From assembly GCA_026391715.1 (NCBI GenBank), contig JAPLDO010000042.1, forward strand, positions 1 through 64,000: 64,000 bases of DNA, read 5' to 3'. This DNA comes from Bacteroidota bacterium (GTDB taxonomy: Bacteria; Bacteroidota; Bacteroidia; Bacteroidales; FEN-979). Both the position numbers and the translations under genes were made by a program. Numbering within the stretch: the stretch's first letter is position 1; each line of letters opens with the position of its first letter. Of this stretch, positions 26,034 to 33,538 are shown piece by piece. The notes beneath the pieces were generated by a model that worked only from the letters and a program-made list of their open reading frames with translations, searched no databases and was not told where the DNA came from.

Positions 26034-26975
26034 ATGAGAGAAGAGTTAATCATCAGCGGTCGCAACAACCCCATGGTTGATCCGGTTCTGAATATCTGGC
26101 ATTGGCAAATACCTTTGTATCTGTTCCTTGGCGGCGTGGCTGCCGGCATTTTGTTTTTTGCGTCGCTCTATTTTATTATGGGCAGGGAAAAAAAATATCC
26201 CGCCGCCATAAAATGGGCGCCCTTTCTCACCCCATTTTTATTGGTAATTGGATTGGGGGCGTTGTTTCTCGATCTCAACCACAAGGCTTTTTTCTGGCAA
26301 CTATATCTTACATTTCGCATTGAATCGCCGATGTCGTGGGGCGCCTGGATTCTGATGGTTATTACTCCTTTGTCCATCGTTTGGTGTGCAACATGGATAA
26401 AAGAGTTGAAACCCGGCTGGCATTGGAAATATCCTTTCCTCGATCAATGGGAGGCTTTTTTTAAAAAACATCGCCTTATAATCGCCTGGATTATGTTGAT
26501 CTCCGCAGTAATCCTCGGGGTTTATACCGGGATTCTGCTTTCAGCCTTTAACGCGCGACCGCTTTGGAATACCAGCATCCTGGGTCCCTTGTTTTTCGCC
26601 TCCAGTCTTTCAACCGGCGCCGCAGTTATTATGCTGATGGCGAAAAGTCACCTCGAACGCAACATCTTCAGCCGCATTGATCTGATCTTGATCGCAATTG
26701 AGATGTTCCTGATCGTTCACATGTTCATGGGTTTTCAGGCAAGTACCCAGGTTCAGATTGACGCTGCAAACATGTTCCTCGGAGGAGCTTACACGGAGGT
26801 ATTCTGGATTTTCGTGGTAATAATCGGATTATTGGTTCCGGCAATCCTCGAAATACTTGAATTGCTCGGATATAAAATTCCCATTATCATTACTTCATCG
26901 CTTATTTTAACCGGAGGAATCTTTTTAAGGTTTGTAATTGTTTATGCCGGGCAGGCGAGTAGGTATCTTTATTGA
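26034..26975 (+). CDS. NrfD/PsrC-type membrane quinol-interacting subunit
   Basis: A 313-residue integral membrane protein with about eight helices, of the NrfD/PsrC family: WHWQIPLYLFLGGVAAGILF at the start, then LDLNHKAFFWQLYLTFRIESPMSWGAW and FFASSLSTGAAVIM. It anchors the reductase and exchanges electrons with the menaquinone pool. Third gene of the reductase operon. Confidence 0.9.
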   Translation: MREELIISGRNNPMVDPVLNIWHWQIPLYLFLGGVAAGILFFASLYFIMGREKKYPAAIKWAPFLTPFLLVIGLGALFLDLNHKAFFWQLYLTFRIESPMSWGAWILMVITPLSIVWCATWIKELKPGWHWKYPFLDQWEAFFKKHRLIIAWIMLISAVILGVYTGILLSAFNARPLWNTSILGPLFFASSLSTGAAVIMLMAKSHLERNIFSRIDLILIAIEMFLIVHMFMGFQASTQVQIDAANMFLGGAYTEVFWIFVVIIGLLVPAILEILELLGYKIPIIITSSLILTGGIFLRFVIVYAGQASRYLY

Positions 26976-27002
26976 GAAGGAGGGAAGAAGGAGGGGAACA
27001 TT

Positions 27003-27044
27003 GAAAGAAGAAAGAAGAAAGAAGAAAGAAGAAAGAATAAAGAA
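27003..27044. repeat. 7-bp tandem repeat (GAAAGAA) x6
   Basis: Five perfect GAAAGAA units and one TAAAGAA variant, 15 bases before the ATG of the first YeeE/YedE half. A change in copy number would alter spacing in the leader but no reading frame. The tract is purine-only and sits where a ribosome would bind. Confidence 0.85.
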
Positions 27045-27058
27045 AAACGAATAAAAAA

Positions 27059-27592
27059 ATGGAAAAAACAACTTTATCTAACAGGACAAAATACCTGAAC
27101 CCATACATTGGCGGGGTATTGCTTGGTTTGGTACTGCTCGCTGCCAATTTTATTGCCGGACGGGGTCTTGGCGCGAGCGGAGCTATTAAAAGCGTAGTAG
27201 TCTCAACCACACAAACAGTGGCGCCAAAGTATGCCGAAAATGCCCGTTTTTTCAAGGAATATAAAGAAGAGCATTCCGGCTCGCCCATGAAAAACTGGTT
27301 GGTTTTCCAGATGCTTGGCGTGTTGGTTGGCGGCTTTGTCTCCGGGGCATTTGCCGGACGACTTAAATTCAAGGTTGAGCATAGTCCGAAAATTACATCG
27401 CGCCGGAGGTTGATTTTCGCACTGCTTGGCGGAATATTTTTCGGCGTTGGCTCCCAACTTGGAAGGGGTTGCACAAGCGGATCTGCCCTGAGCGGGATGG
27501 CTGTTTTATCCTTCGGGGGCATTATTACCATGATGGCAATTTTTGGCGGAGCTTATGCGCTCGCCTGGTTTTTCCGTAAAAACTGGATATAA
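27059..27592 (+). CDS. YeeE/YedE sulfur-transport half (first)
   Basis: A 177-residue membrane protein with about four helices. The signature FGVGSQLGRGCTSGSALSGMAVLSFGG contains the conserved cysteine of YeeE/YedE (TsuA-like) transporters, in which cysteines relay thiosulfate or sulfur across the inner membrane. In this lineage the transporter is often split into two ORFs; the second half follows 17 bases downstream. The split matches the two pseudo-symmetric halves of the single-chain protein. Confidence 0.85.
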   Translation: MEKTTLSNRTKYLNPYIGGVLLGLVLLAANFIAGRGLGASGAIKSVVVSTTQTVAPKYAENARFFKEYKEEHSGSPMKNWLVFQMLGVLVGGFVSGAFAGRLKFKVEHSPKITSRRRLIFALLGGIFFGVGSQLGRGCTSGSALSGMAVLSFGGIITMMAIFGGAYALAWFFRKNWI

Positions 27593-27609
27593 TTTTAAAA
27601 CTTACTGAA

Positions 27610-28200
27610 ATGGGACCATTAGCAGTCAATGATATAATTTCTTCCAATACCAATTTTTTTCTCGCATTTGTGATTGGTATCGGATTCGGGTTTGTACTCG
27701 AACAATGCGGTTTCTCTTCCAGCCGTAAACTTGCCGGACTTTTTTACGGATACGACATGGTCGTTTTGAAGGTCTTTTTCACAGGAGGCGTTACAGCCAT
27801 GCTTGGATTACTGTTTTTCAGCCTTTTCGGATGGGTTGATCTCGGCATGGTGTATGTTAACCCTACCTTTCTTGCCTCCGCCGTTGTGGGAGGGCTCATC
27901 ATGGGCGCAGGGTTCATCATGGGCGGCTTTTGCCCGGGAACAAGTTTTTGCGGCGCGGCAATCGGGAAGATTGACGCCATGATTTTCATTCTCGGATTGT
28001 TTATCGGCGTCTATTTTTATGCCTTCGGCTATCCGCTGTTCGAAACCCTGTATAAGGCAACTCCCATGGGATCGCCAAAAATTTCAACCATGATCGGACT
28101 TAGCGATGGAATCTTCGCGCTGATCCTTGTTGTAGTGGCTCTCGGAATGTTTTATGTATCGGAATGGGTGGAGAAGACATTTCCAAGAGAGGAATATTAA
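27610..28200 (+). CDS. YeeE/YedE sulfur-transport half (second)
   Basis: A 196-residue membrane protein with EQCGFSSSRKLAGLFYG and MGGFCPGTSFCGAAIGKIDA, the two conserved cysteine motifs of YeeE/YedE transporters. Together with the preceding gene it should make a complete sulfur-compound (probably thiosulfate) transporter. The stop codon is 17 bases before the ATG of the rhodanese-like gene. Confidence 0.87.
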   Translation: MGPLAVNDIISSNTNFFLAFVIGIGFGFVLEQCGFSSSRKLAGLFYGYDMVVLKVFFTGGVTAMLGLLFFSLFGWVDLGMVYVNPTFLASAVVGGLIMGAGFIMGGFCPGTSFCGAAIGKIDAMIFILGLFIGVYFYAFGYPLFETLYKATPMGSPKISTMIGLSDGIFALILVVVALGMFYVSEWVEKTFPREEY

Positions 28201-28217
28201 TCTTTAAACCAAGTACT

Positions 28218-28844
28218 ATGAAACCTTTGCATTACCTCACATTAGTCCTTTTGATACTGGCGGTCATCATCGCCCTCGTACCGCAAAATACGACCAGACC
28301 TTATAAATTAACCGCGGAACAGTTGCTGTCAGAAATCCGCACCGGAACCCAGTTTGTCAGTCCCGACGAGGTAGCTGATAAAATTATTCAGAAGGATCCA
28401 TCCATCCAACTGATAGATGTTCGTAACCCCCGCGAATTTGATATGTTCAGCTTGCCGGGAGCTATAAATATTCCGCTTCAGGATATCCTGTCGGAAGCCA
28501 ATTATGAAGCGCTAAATCAGGGCGCCAAAATGAACATCCTCTATTCAAATGGTTCAACAGAAGCCAATGAAGCATGGTTGCTGACCCGGCAACTGGGTTT
28601 TCAGAACAACTATGTTTTGCAAGGCGGACTCAATTACTGGATGGAAAAAATCATGAACCCTGAAAAGCCAGGTAATCTTGCCGCCAATGATGAAATTGCT
28701 CTGTATGATTTCCGTAAGGCGGCGTCTGCCGCATTGGGCGGTGGAAATGTTACCGCAATTGCTCCTGCCGCAAAAGACGCCGGGGCTCCCAAACCAGGCG
28801 TGGTTCCTGTGAAGAAAAAGAAAAAAGCCTCCGGAGGTTGCTGA
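28218..28844 (+). CDS. Membrane-anchored rhodanese-like protein lacking the active-site Cys
   Basis: A 208-residue protein with an N-terminal hydrophobic anchor (LTLVLLILAVIIALV) and one rhodanese domain (about 45-145): LIDVRNPREFDMFSLPGAINIPL and VLQGGLNYWMEKI are typical. The active loop, usually YCxxGxR, reads ILYSNGSTEANEAW, so Ser110 replaces the sulfur-carrying cysteine. The only cysteine in the whole chain is the last residue, C208, after an Ala/Pro-rich tail and KKKKKASGGC. I chose ATG 28218 because an earlier in-frame ATG (28164) overlaps the transporter gene and lacks the leader position. It may bind sulfane sulfur through the terminal cysteine, or be a non-catalytic binding protein. 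Confidence 0.82.
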   Translation: MKPLHYLTLVLLILAVIIALVPQNTTRPYKLTAEQLLSEIRTGTQFVSPDEVADKIIQKDPSIQLIDVRNPREFDMFSLPGAINIPLQDILSEANYEALNQGAKMNILYSNGSTEANEAWLLTRQLGFQNNYVLQGGLNYWMEKIMNPEKPGNLAANDEIALYDFRKAASAALGGGNVTAIAPAAKDAGAPKPGVVPVKKKKKASGGC

Positions 28845-28853
28845 TCCTGGAAA

Positions 28854-29414
28854 TCACACGAGATCATTAGTAGAATTCACATTCTTGAAAACATAAGCCG
28901 GGGTTTCACCGGCTAAATCCCCCACGGACATCACTCTGTTGGATATGTCTGTTATCATATCCAGCGGACTTAGCCTTCCACTTTCAATATTTGCAGCGAT
29001 CTGCTGAAGCAGATCCCGGTGATAAAAACCACAAAGCGGTTCAACAAATCCATCGTGAGTGGGGACAAGCAGTTTGTCGGCATGTGGAAGCCCGGCAATC
29101 AATAATTCAATCAAACCTTTTGATACATTCGGCATGTCGCAGGTAAGGACGAGGTTCCAGGGGGTTTCGCTTACCTCCAATCCCGCATGAATACCTACCA
29201 GCGGCGCCTTGATCGGGAACCTGTCGCCGATAACCGGAAATCCTATTGAATCAAGCTCATGGCTGTTGGAAACAATCAGAATCCGGTTTGTAAATTGCAA
29301 CGCCAGATCAATGGAAAATTGAATTAATGGTTTCCCGCGAAAAGCCATTAGCGCTTTGTTGGCGCCCATCCGCCGGCTTCGTCCGCCGGCAAGAATTATG
29401 GCAGTGAAATTCAT
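28854..29414 (-). CDS. mobA: Molybdenum cofactor guanylyltransferase MobA
   Basis: A 186-residue nucleotidyltransferase. AIILAGGRSRRMGANKAL is the GTP-binding signature; LVLTCDMPNVS holds the metal-binding aspartate; LCGFYHRD follows. It joins GMP to molybdopterin to give the guanine-dinucleotide cofactor needed by the DMSO-reductase-family enzyme encoded 3 kb upstream. It is convergent with the rhodanese-like gene, whose stop is 9 bases away, with no recognisable terminator between. Confidence 0.92.
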   Translation of the reverse strand: MNFTAIILAGGRSRRMGANKALMAFRGKPLIQFSIDLALQFTNRILIVSNSHELDSIGFPVIGDRFPIKAPLVGIHAGLEVSETPWNLVLTCDMPNVSKGLIELLIAGLPHADKLLVPTHDGFVEPLCGFYHRDLLQQIAANIESGRLSPLDMITDISNRVMSVGDLAGETPAYVFKNVNSTNDLV

Positions 29415-29446
29415 GGAAATTAGTTTCGGGTTTCAGATTCAGCTTT

Positions 29447-29481
29447 CGTCCCTCGTCCCTCGTCCCTCGTCCCTCGTCCCT
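29447..29481. repeat. 7-bp tandem repeat (CGTCCCT) x5
   Basis: Five perfect units between mobA and the DUF302 gene; the array abuts the DUF302 stop codon (29484-29486). Same unit length as the GAAAGAA array at 27003, but a different sequence. Not coding. Confidence 0.9.
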
Positions 29482-29483
29482 CG

Positions 29484-29876
29484 TTATTTCCCCAAACTAA
29501 CAATGATCCCCTGCAGAATCCCCGTCACCTCAATTGCCAGCTCCCCCAAAGCCGGATTTTCTATAGCCATCATTGAAGCCATAGGATTCACTGCCGAAAC
29601 TTCGGTGGTTCCATTACCTTTATCAATTACGAGTACGTTGCAGGGAAGCATCGTCCCTATTTTTTCTTCGGCTTGCAGGGCTTTATAGGCAAAACCCGGA
29701 TTGCACATCCCAAGTATTTTGTATTCCTTCATCTCCACGCCAAGCTTTTCATTTAGTTTCTGGCGCATATCAATTTCTGAAATTAACCCGAAACCTTTCT
29801 CTTTCAAGGCGGCAAGAGCTTTTGATTCAGCCTCGGCAAAGCTGCAATTCAGAATAGTTGTGAAATAGTAATTCAT
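29484..29876 (-). CDS. DUF302 domain protein
   Basis: A 130-residue protein matching the DUF302 family: FAEAESKALAALKEKGFGLISEIDM, then YKILGMCNPGFAYKALQAEEKIGTMLPCNVLV. DUF302 proteins often occur with sulfur-oxidation, rhodanese and thioredoxin genes in anaerobes; the biochemical role is not established. Here it sits 2 bases after the thioredoxin gene and with OsmC in one minus-strand run. The two cysteines (CNPG, LPCN) are conserved in many members and may bind a metal or sulfur. Confidence 0.85.
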   Translation of the reverse strand: MNYYFTTILNCSFAEAESKALAALKEKGFGLISEIDMRQKLNEKLGVEMKEYKILGMCNPGFAYKALQAEEKIGTMLPCNVLVIDKGNGTTEVSAVNPMASMMAIENPALGELAIEVTGILQGIIVSLGK

Positions 29877-29878
29877 AA

Positions 29879-30301
29879 TTATTTGTATTTAAGCATGTTA
29901 ATTTTATTGATTAAAAAATCCTTTTGCTTTACGCCCACGATGCGGTCCACCTCCTTGCCATTCCTGAAAATGATGATGGTTGGAATGTTCCTTACGGCGT
30001 ATTTCTGAGATATTGATTGATATTCTTCGATGTTGACTTTACAAATTGCCGCCTGGTCGCCAATCTCTTCCGCAATTTCATTAAGAATTGGCGCCATCAT
30101 TTTGCAAGGCATGCACCAGGAAGCCCAGAAATCAACCAGGGCTATTCCTTTACTTATCTGTTGTGCAAAGTTTTTATCGGTCAGAATTTTAATCTTGGCG
30201 CTATCGGGTCCTGTGGGCGTTTTTTTTACTTTCCGGTACATAAAGAACATATAGCCGGAAAAAAGGACAAGCACGGCAATAATTATCAGGATGGTTATCA
30301 T
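29879..30301 (-). CDS. Membrane-anchored thioredoxin
   Basis: A 140-residue protein: an N-terminal transmembrane helix (ITILIIIAVLVLFSGYMFFM) and a thioredoxin domain with active site FWASWCMPCK (C63, C66). The middle residues Met-Pro differ from the usual Gly-Pro. The orientation (short N-terminus, positive residues after the helix) is ambiguous. It probably reduces disulfides or persulfides connected with the adjacent sulfur genes; it has a near-zero gap to DUF302. Confidence 0.88.
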   Translation of the reverse strand: MITILIIIAVLVLFSGYMFFMYRKVKKTPTGPDSAKIKILTDKNFAQQISKGIALVDFWASWCMPCKMMAPILNEIAEEIGDQAAICKVNIEEYQSISQKYAVRNIPTIIIFRNGKEVDRIVGVKQKDFLINKINMLKYK

Positions 30302-30381
30302 TGTAATATTATAGGTGAAAATATGTGTACTGCAAAGATGGGAAATAATGACAATTTATTGTAAATTCCAAATGCGCTTTT

Positions 30382-30804
30382 TTATCCCGTTTTAATCAGG
30401 ATTTCATAAGTGATTTCCATCGCTTTTTTATAAACGAATGAGACTCCGCAGTAGCGTTCCTGGGAGAGATCAATCGCTTTTTTCAACTGGTCAACATGTA
30501 AATCGTTGCCGGTGAATTCATATACTATGTGCATCTTTTCATAGTGTTTCGGATGATCTTCGGTAACATCTGCTTCCACACGGATATTCAGACCGGAAAA
30601 TTCTACCCGCATTTTTTTCAGCATGGAAACCACATCCATGCCGGTACACCCTGCAAGCGCCGCAAGCATCAGCTCCTTGGGACGTGAGCCCTTGTTTTCG
30701 CCGCCAACTACAGGAAGCGCATCCATCATCACGCTATGCCCGCTAACGTTTGCATCAAAAAGCATATTTCCTTTCCAGGCGGTGTTTACGATATGTTTTG
30801 CCAT
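30382..30804 (-). CDS. OsmC-family peroxiredoxin-like protein
   Basis: A 140-residue OsmC/Ohr-type protein with the two catalytic cysteines, C53 in ALAGCTGMDVVSML and C119 in SQERYCGVSF. Members reduce organic peroxides or persulfides; the YhfA-like subgroup is often linked to sulfur metabolism. It lies upstream of thioredoxin and DUF302 on the same strand (80-base gap), which suggests a thiol/persulfide defence role next to the sulfur reductase. Confidence 0.88.
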   Translation of the reverse strand: MAKHIVNTAWKGNMLFDANVSGHSVMMDALPVVGGENKGSRPKELMLAALAGCTGMDVVSMLKKMRVEFSGLNIRVEADVTEDHPKHYEKMHIVYEFTGNDLHVDQLKKAIDLSQERYCGVSFVYKKAMEITYEILIKTG

Positions 30805-30815
30805 ATTTATTGGTT

Positions 30816-32132
30816 TTATTTGATAATTACCTTGCGGACAGCAGAAAAATGGTCATTGCTGATTTGAACAAAGTAGATTCCTTTTGGGTAATCAGTAAGG
30901 TTGAGTTCCTCCTGCAAGTTCATTGTACTATTCCATGATTTTGCCAACACTTTAACGCCGCTGACATCCGAAATGGTTAAGTTGAAAGGCTCATCAACAG
31001 AATAATTTACATGTAAAGCAAATCTTCCGTCGGAAGGATTAGGGGAAATACTGAAAACCATTGAACTTCCAACTACTTCTGACTTGCCGGTTGGCGCGTC
31101 AAAATGTACGATACGCAAATCAACAACATTCGCGGAACATGGGCTTTGCGGAAACGCGGTAAGACTAAGTTCCACAATTCCGCCATCTTTGTCGGCAGTA
31201 CCTGGAAGGTATTCGCCGGTTAAAGAAGCTGGCGCGGTAAATGTTCCGGTTCCGTTTGTCGCCCATGCAACTGAAGAATAATTAGCGGCTATTCCGCCCA
31301 GCGGAACCGAGGTTGTTATATATGCGCAGGTTGTATCATCCCCGGCAAAAGCTGTAGCCGGCTGGGTAACTGTAACATTCGCAGGGGCGTCAACCGAACC
31401 GGCGCCATCGGAAACCTGCGCAATATATTGTGTTGAAACCGTCGGAATTACTGTGGGATTCTGTATTGACGATGTAAATCCTGGCGGTATCGAAGTCCAC
31501 TGATAAGTATAGCTTCCACTTCCTCCAACGGCAGCCACATTAAGCTGAACAGTTTGTCCGGCGCAAACCTGCGAAGGAGTGGCAGAAGCGGTAGCGGAGA
31601 GAGGAAGCGCGGTATTTTCACTTACGATCAGCGTACTTAGTTTTGTGTTTGCTTTTGCAACTGTAAATGCGCCATAAAAGGTTACAACGCCTGTTCCGGT
31701 TGAAGGAGCAGTCCAGGTAAAAGACCAGGTAACAGTTGAAGAGGTGCTTCCCGCCGAGTTCTGGGTTACATACTTGGTTCCTCCCGTCACGAGATGGTTT
31801 CCGGTTCCTGCCGCCAGCGTGCCAAGCTGAACGCCTGATGGATCCTGTGGCGACACCTCAAATCCTTTTTTGCCGGTACCGCTTACAGTGACGGTAATGG
31901 TATAAACAACTCCCGGAGTATAACCCTGCGTAGGAATATTAGACGTTATCCAGCCGCTCACCGTGGCTGCAGATCCATTGTGACAACTTACACAATGATG
32001 ACCATCGCCCGGCGAGCCGGTATAACCGGCAGGAGCTCCGGAAGGATATGCCATGGAGCGGACACTAAATCCAAATAAGATGATTGCCGCGAGAATTACC
32101 GGCATAAAAAGCAAAAAAGCAGATTTCCTCAT
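30816..32132 (-). CDS. Secreted reeler/'choice-of-anchor V'-like protein with one heme motif and T9SS domain
   Basis: A 438-residue secreted protein. The signal peptide ends near FSVRSMAYP; the mature start SGAPAGYTGSPGDGHHCVSCHNGSA contains a single c-type heme motif CVSCH (47-51). Then comes a reeler-like beta domain (about 60-190: GYTPGVVYTITVTVSGTGKKGFEVS), a PKD-like domain (about 195-260), and at the end a type IX secretion sorting domain (about 360-438: SISPNPSDGRFALHV ... GIYFVQISN). It should be delivered to the cell surface by T9SS. The stop is 11 bases before the OsmC start, so it may be the first gene of that run. Confidence 0.82.
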   Translation of the reverse strand: MRKSAFLLFMPVILAAIILFGFSVRSMAYPSGAPAGYTGSPGDGHHCVSCHNGSAATVSGWITSNIPTQGYTPGVVYTITVTVSGTGKKGFEVSPQDPSGVQLGTLAAGTGNHLVTGGTKYVTQNSAGSTSSTVTWSFTWTAPSTGTGVVTFYGAFTVAKANTKLSTLIVSENTALPLSATASATPSQVCAGQTVQLNVAAVGGSGSYTYQWTSIPPGFTSSIQNPTVIPTVSTQYIAQVSDGAGSVDAPANVTVTQPATAFAGDDTTCAYITTSVPLGGIAANYSSVAWATNGTGTFTAPASLTGEYLPGTADKDGGIVELSLTAFPQSPCSANVVDLRIVHFDAPTGKSEVVGSSMVFSISPNPSDGRFALHVNYSVDEPFNLTISDVSGVKVLAKSWNSTMNLQEELNLTDYPKGIYFVQISNDHFSAVRKVIIK

Positions 32133-32235
32133 AAACGCTGGTTTTAATTAATTTGTTAGTGAATAAAATTGTTTCAAATAGCGCTGTAAATGTACTAAAT
32201 ATAAAGCAAACGGGTTACAGTATGACATTCTGATC

Positions 32236-32320
32236 GCAAATTCCAAGTCCCAAATTCCAGGTCTCAAATTCTTGAGTCCACTCCGAAAAGTGGGTATAAA
32301 AATCAAAATTTGGCTAAAGC
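32236..32320. repeat. AATTCCA direct repeats plus one end of the TTTGGCTAAAGC element
   Basis: Degenerate copies of CAAATTCCAAGTCC (32236-32270) run into GAGTCCACTCCGAAAAGT (32274-32291) and AAAATTTGGCTAAAGC (32305-32320), the same order as the left half of the element at 20910. No right half is found downstream, so this is a partial copy. It ends inside the zinc-ribbon gene and provides that gene's TAG stop (32314-32316). Confidence 0.6.
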
Positions 32321-32658
32321 TGTTGAATAGCTTTTGTTTGCGTGGTGCGGATGGAGCTATCGGAATTCCCGATGGCAATCAATTGTTGTGGCACCTTTTC
32401 TTGTACCGATAACAGCAGAAGGCGTTTTGTTTTTGGATCGTGCGAAAACAGGTCGGATATCATGGCAGAGAGGCGCTGCTGGTTTTGCAGGAGTCCGGTG
32501 CCATACACCTGCAACATATTGCTCAGGACAACTTCTGTGCTGAGCAGTTGCGCTTGCTCGTTCAGCATTTGCAATATATCGACCTGGCAAAACGGGCATT
32601 TACTCAAAGATATGTTTTTCGGGGGCGTCCATTCACCCTGGCAACTGGTGCATTTCAT
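32314..32658 (-). CDS. Zinc-ribbon protein, probably 3'-truncated by a repeat
   Basis: A 114-residue frame starting at ATG 32656-32658. MKCTSCQGEW ... LSKCPFCQVDIL is a two-CxxC zinc ribbon. A helical segment follows (VVLSNMLQVYGTGLLQNQQRLSAMISDLFSHDPKTKRLLLLSVQEKVPQQL), a unit I recall occurring more than once in longer Bacteroidetes zinc-ribbon proteins. The stop codon lies in the GGCTAAAGC repeat, so the end of the protein was probably lost. An in-frame upstream ATG (32802) would overlap the neighbouring small gene and is less likely. Function unknown. Confidence 0.6.
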   Translation of the reverse strand: MKCTSCQGEWTPPKNISLSKCPFCQVDILQMLNEQAQLLSTEVVLSNMLQVYGTGLLQNQQRLSAMISDLFSHDPKTKRLLLLSVQEKVPQQLIAIGNSDSSIRTTQTKAIQQL

Positions 32659-32669
32659 AGGTGTATAAT

Positions 32670-32822
32670 TTATTTCTTTCCAAATAGCGCTTTGAGAATA
32701 GCGCTTCCGATTTTTTTCTCCAAGCCGCTTCGGGTGGTCGGGATGCCTGTTTCCCTGGCAATTTCTTGCTTGACCTGAGTGATTCCGAGGAATCGTTTCC
32801 ATGAAAATGTGAATCCACGCAT
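32670..32822 (-). CDS. Small basic protein (50 aa), FSWKR family
   Basis: MRGFTFSWKRFLGITQVKQEI is followed by ARETGIPTTRSGLEKKIGSAI and LKALFGKK. It resembles a recurring family of ~50-residue basic proteins with F-SWKRALGI and GIPTTRSGxxxKxG motifs, known to me from several bacterial phyla without an assigned function. The start is the ATG at 32820-32822; the longer version from 32882 adds a non-matching extension. It is 11 bases upstream of the zinc-ribbon gene, so the two are probably one operon. Confidence 0.6.
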   Translation of the reverse strand: MRGFTFSWKRFLGITQVKQEIARETGIPTTRSGLEKKIGSAILKALFGKK

Positions 32823-33538
32823 GATAACTGTTTTTGAGGTTATTAGATGGGTGTTTTTCTTTTCCGCAAAAACATCAACCAATCAATGTTGTTGCACCAT
32901 AATATGATTTATCAAATTCGGAAGTTTTGTATATGCCGGCGATGATTGATCAACAGACACAAAAGTAGAAATAATTGGTTGAAATATGGGCGGATTTTAA
33001 AACTCCTGTATTACTCCGCTTTAATACCTTATCTTTTATTTTGATGTTTTTTTTGGCACAATATTTTTGACAACCTTCTGCATCTCTTTATTGATAAGCG
33101 TTACAGAGAGAAATATTTTTGACCAACTTTTAAAAGCCTGTTTGGTTCTGGTGTGTCCAGGTTAGGTTTTCAGCGATAAGTTTAATCGTAATCCCTATAT
33201 TCTGGAAACGTTGGGATTCATAAATGATCAACAGCCAATGATTGCCAATCCTGTGCTTAGGTTTAGCTGAACCGTTTCCTTTGAAAAGATAACCTTCTAT
33301 TTCATTTTGAAGCTGTCTCCGAATCATAATATATGAATACGCTCATAAATATTTCAAAGTTTTTTCCGACCTCAGACCGCCTTCCCTTCAATATTTCCAC
33401 ATTTTAAAGGAAATATTTCCTGTTTTAACCGGAAAAATGCATGGTTCCTTCTACTGCATCCGGGAATTAAAATATGTGTTTAATGATTTACTTTGCAATT
33501 GTTACTTGATCGAACAACCCAACCCCAAAAAACAGCGC
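32823..33538. other. Gene-poor 716-bp region with an ATPase gene relic
   Basis: Apart from the pseudogene at 33130-33327 I see no coding sequence. The region is AT-rich and lies between divergent genes, so it should hold the promoters of the small basic protein (left) and of the secreted beta-helix protein (right). A TTGGCACAATATTTTTGA stretch at 33053-33070 is only a half match to a sigma-54 site. Confidence 0.5.
33130..33327 (-). pseudogene. Relic of an AAA_14/DUF4143-type ATPase
   Basis: A 65-codon frame. Its beginning, MIRRQLQNEIEGYLFKG, matches the start of DUF4143-family ATPases, and WLLIIYESQRFQNIGITIKLIAENL matches their Walker B region (normally IIDEAQRIENIGxTLKLI). The Walker A segment normally between them is absent, the Walker B Asp-Glu-Ala is degraded to Tyr-Glu-Ser, and the frame ends shortly after. 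This is best read as a large internal deletion plus C-terminal loss. The family match is from memory. Confidence 0.5.

Noticed and set aside
26902-27531. 209-codon minus-strand frame across the end of the NrfD gene and the first YeeE/YedE half
   Set aside because: Antisense to conserved genes; its middle is low-complexity Leu/Phe from the GAAAGAA repeat.
33053-33070. Possible sigma-54 promoter, TTGGCACAATATTTTTGA
   Set aside because: The GG of the -24 element is present but the GC of the -12 element is missing, and the site is 470 bases from the nearest gene on that strand.
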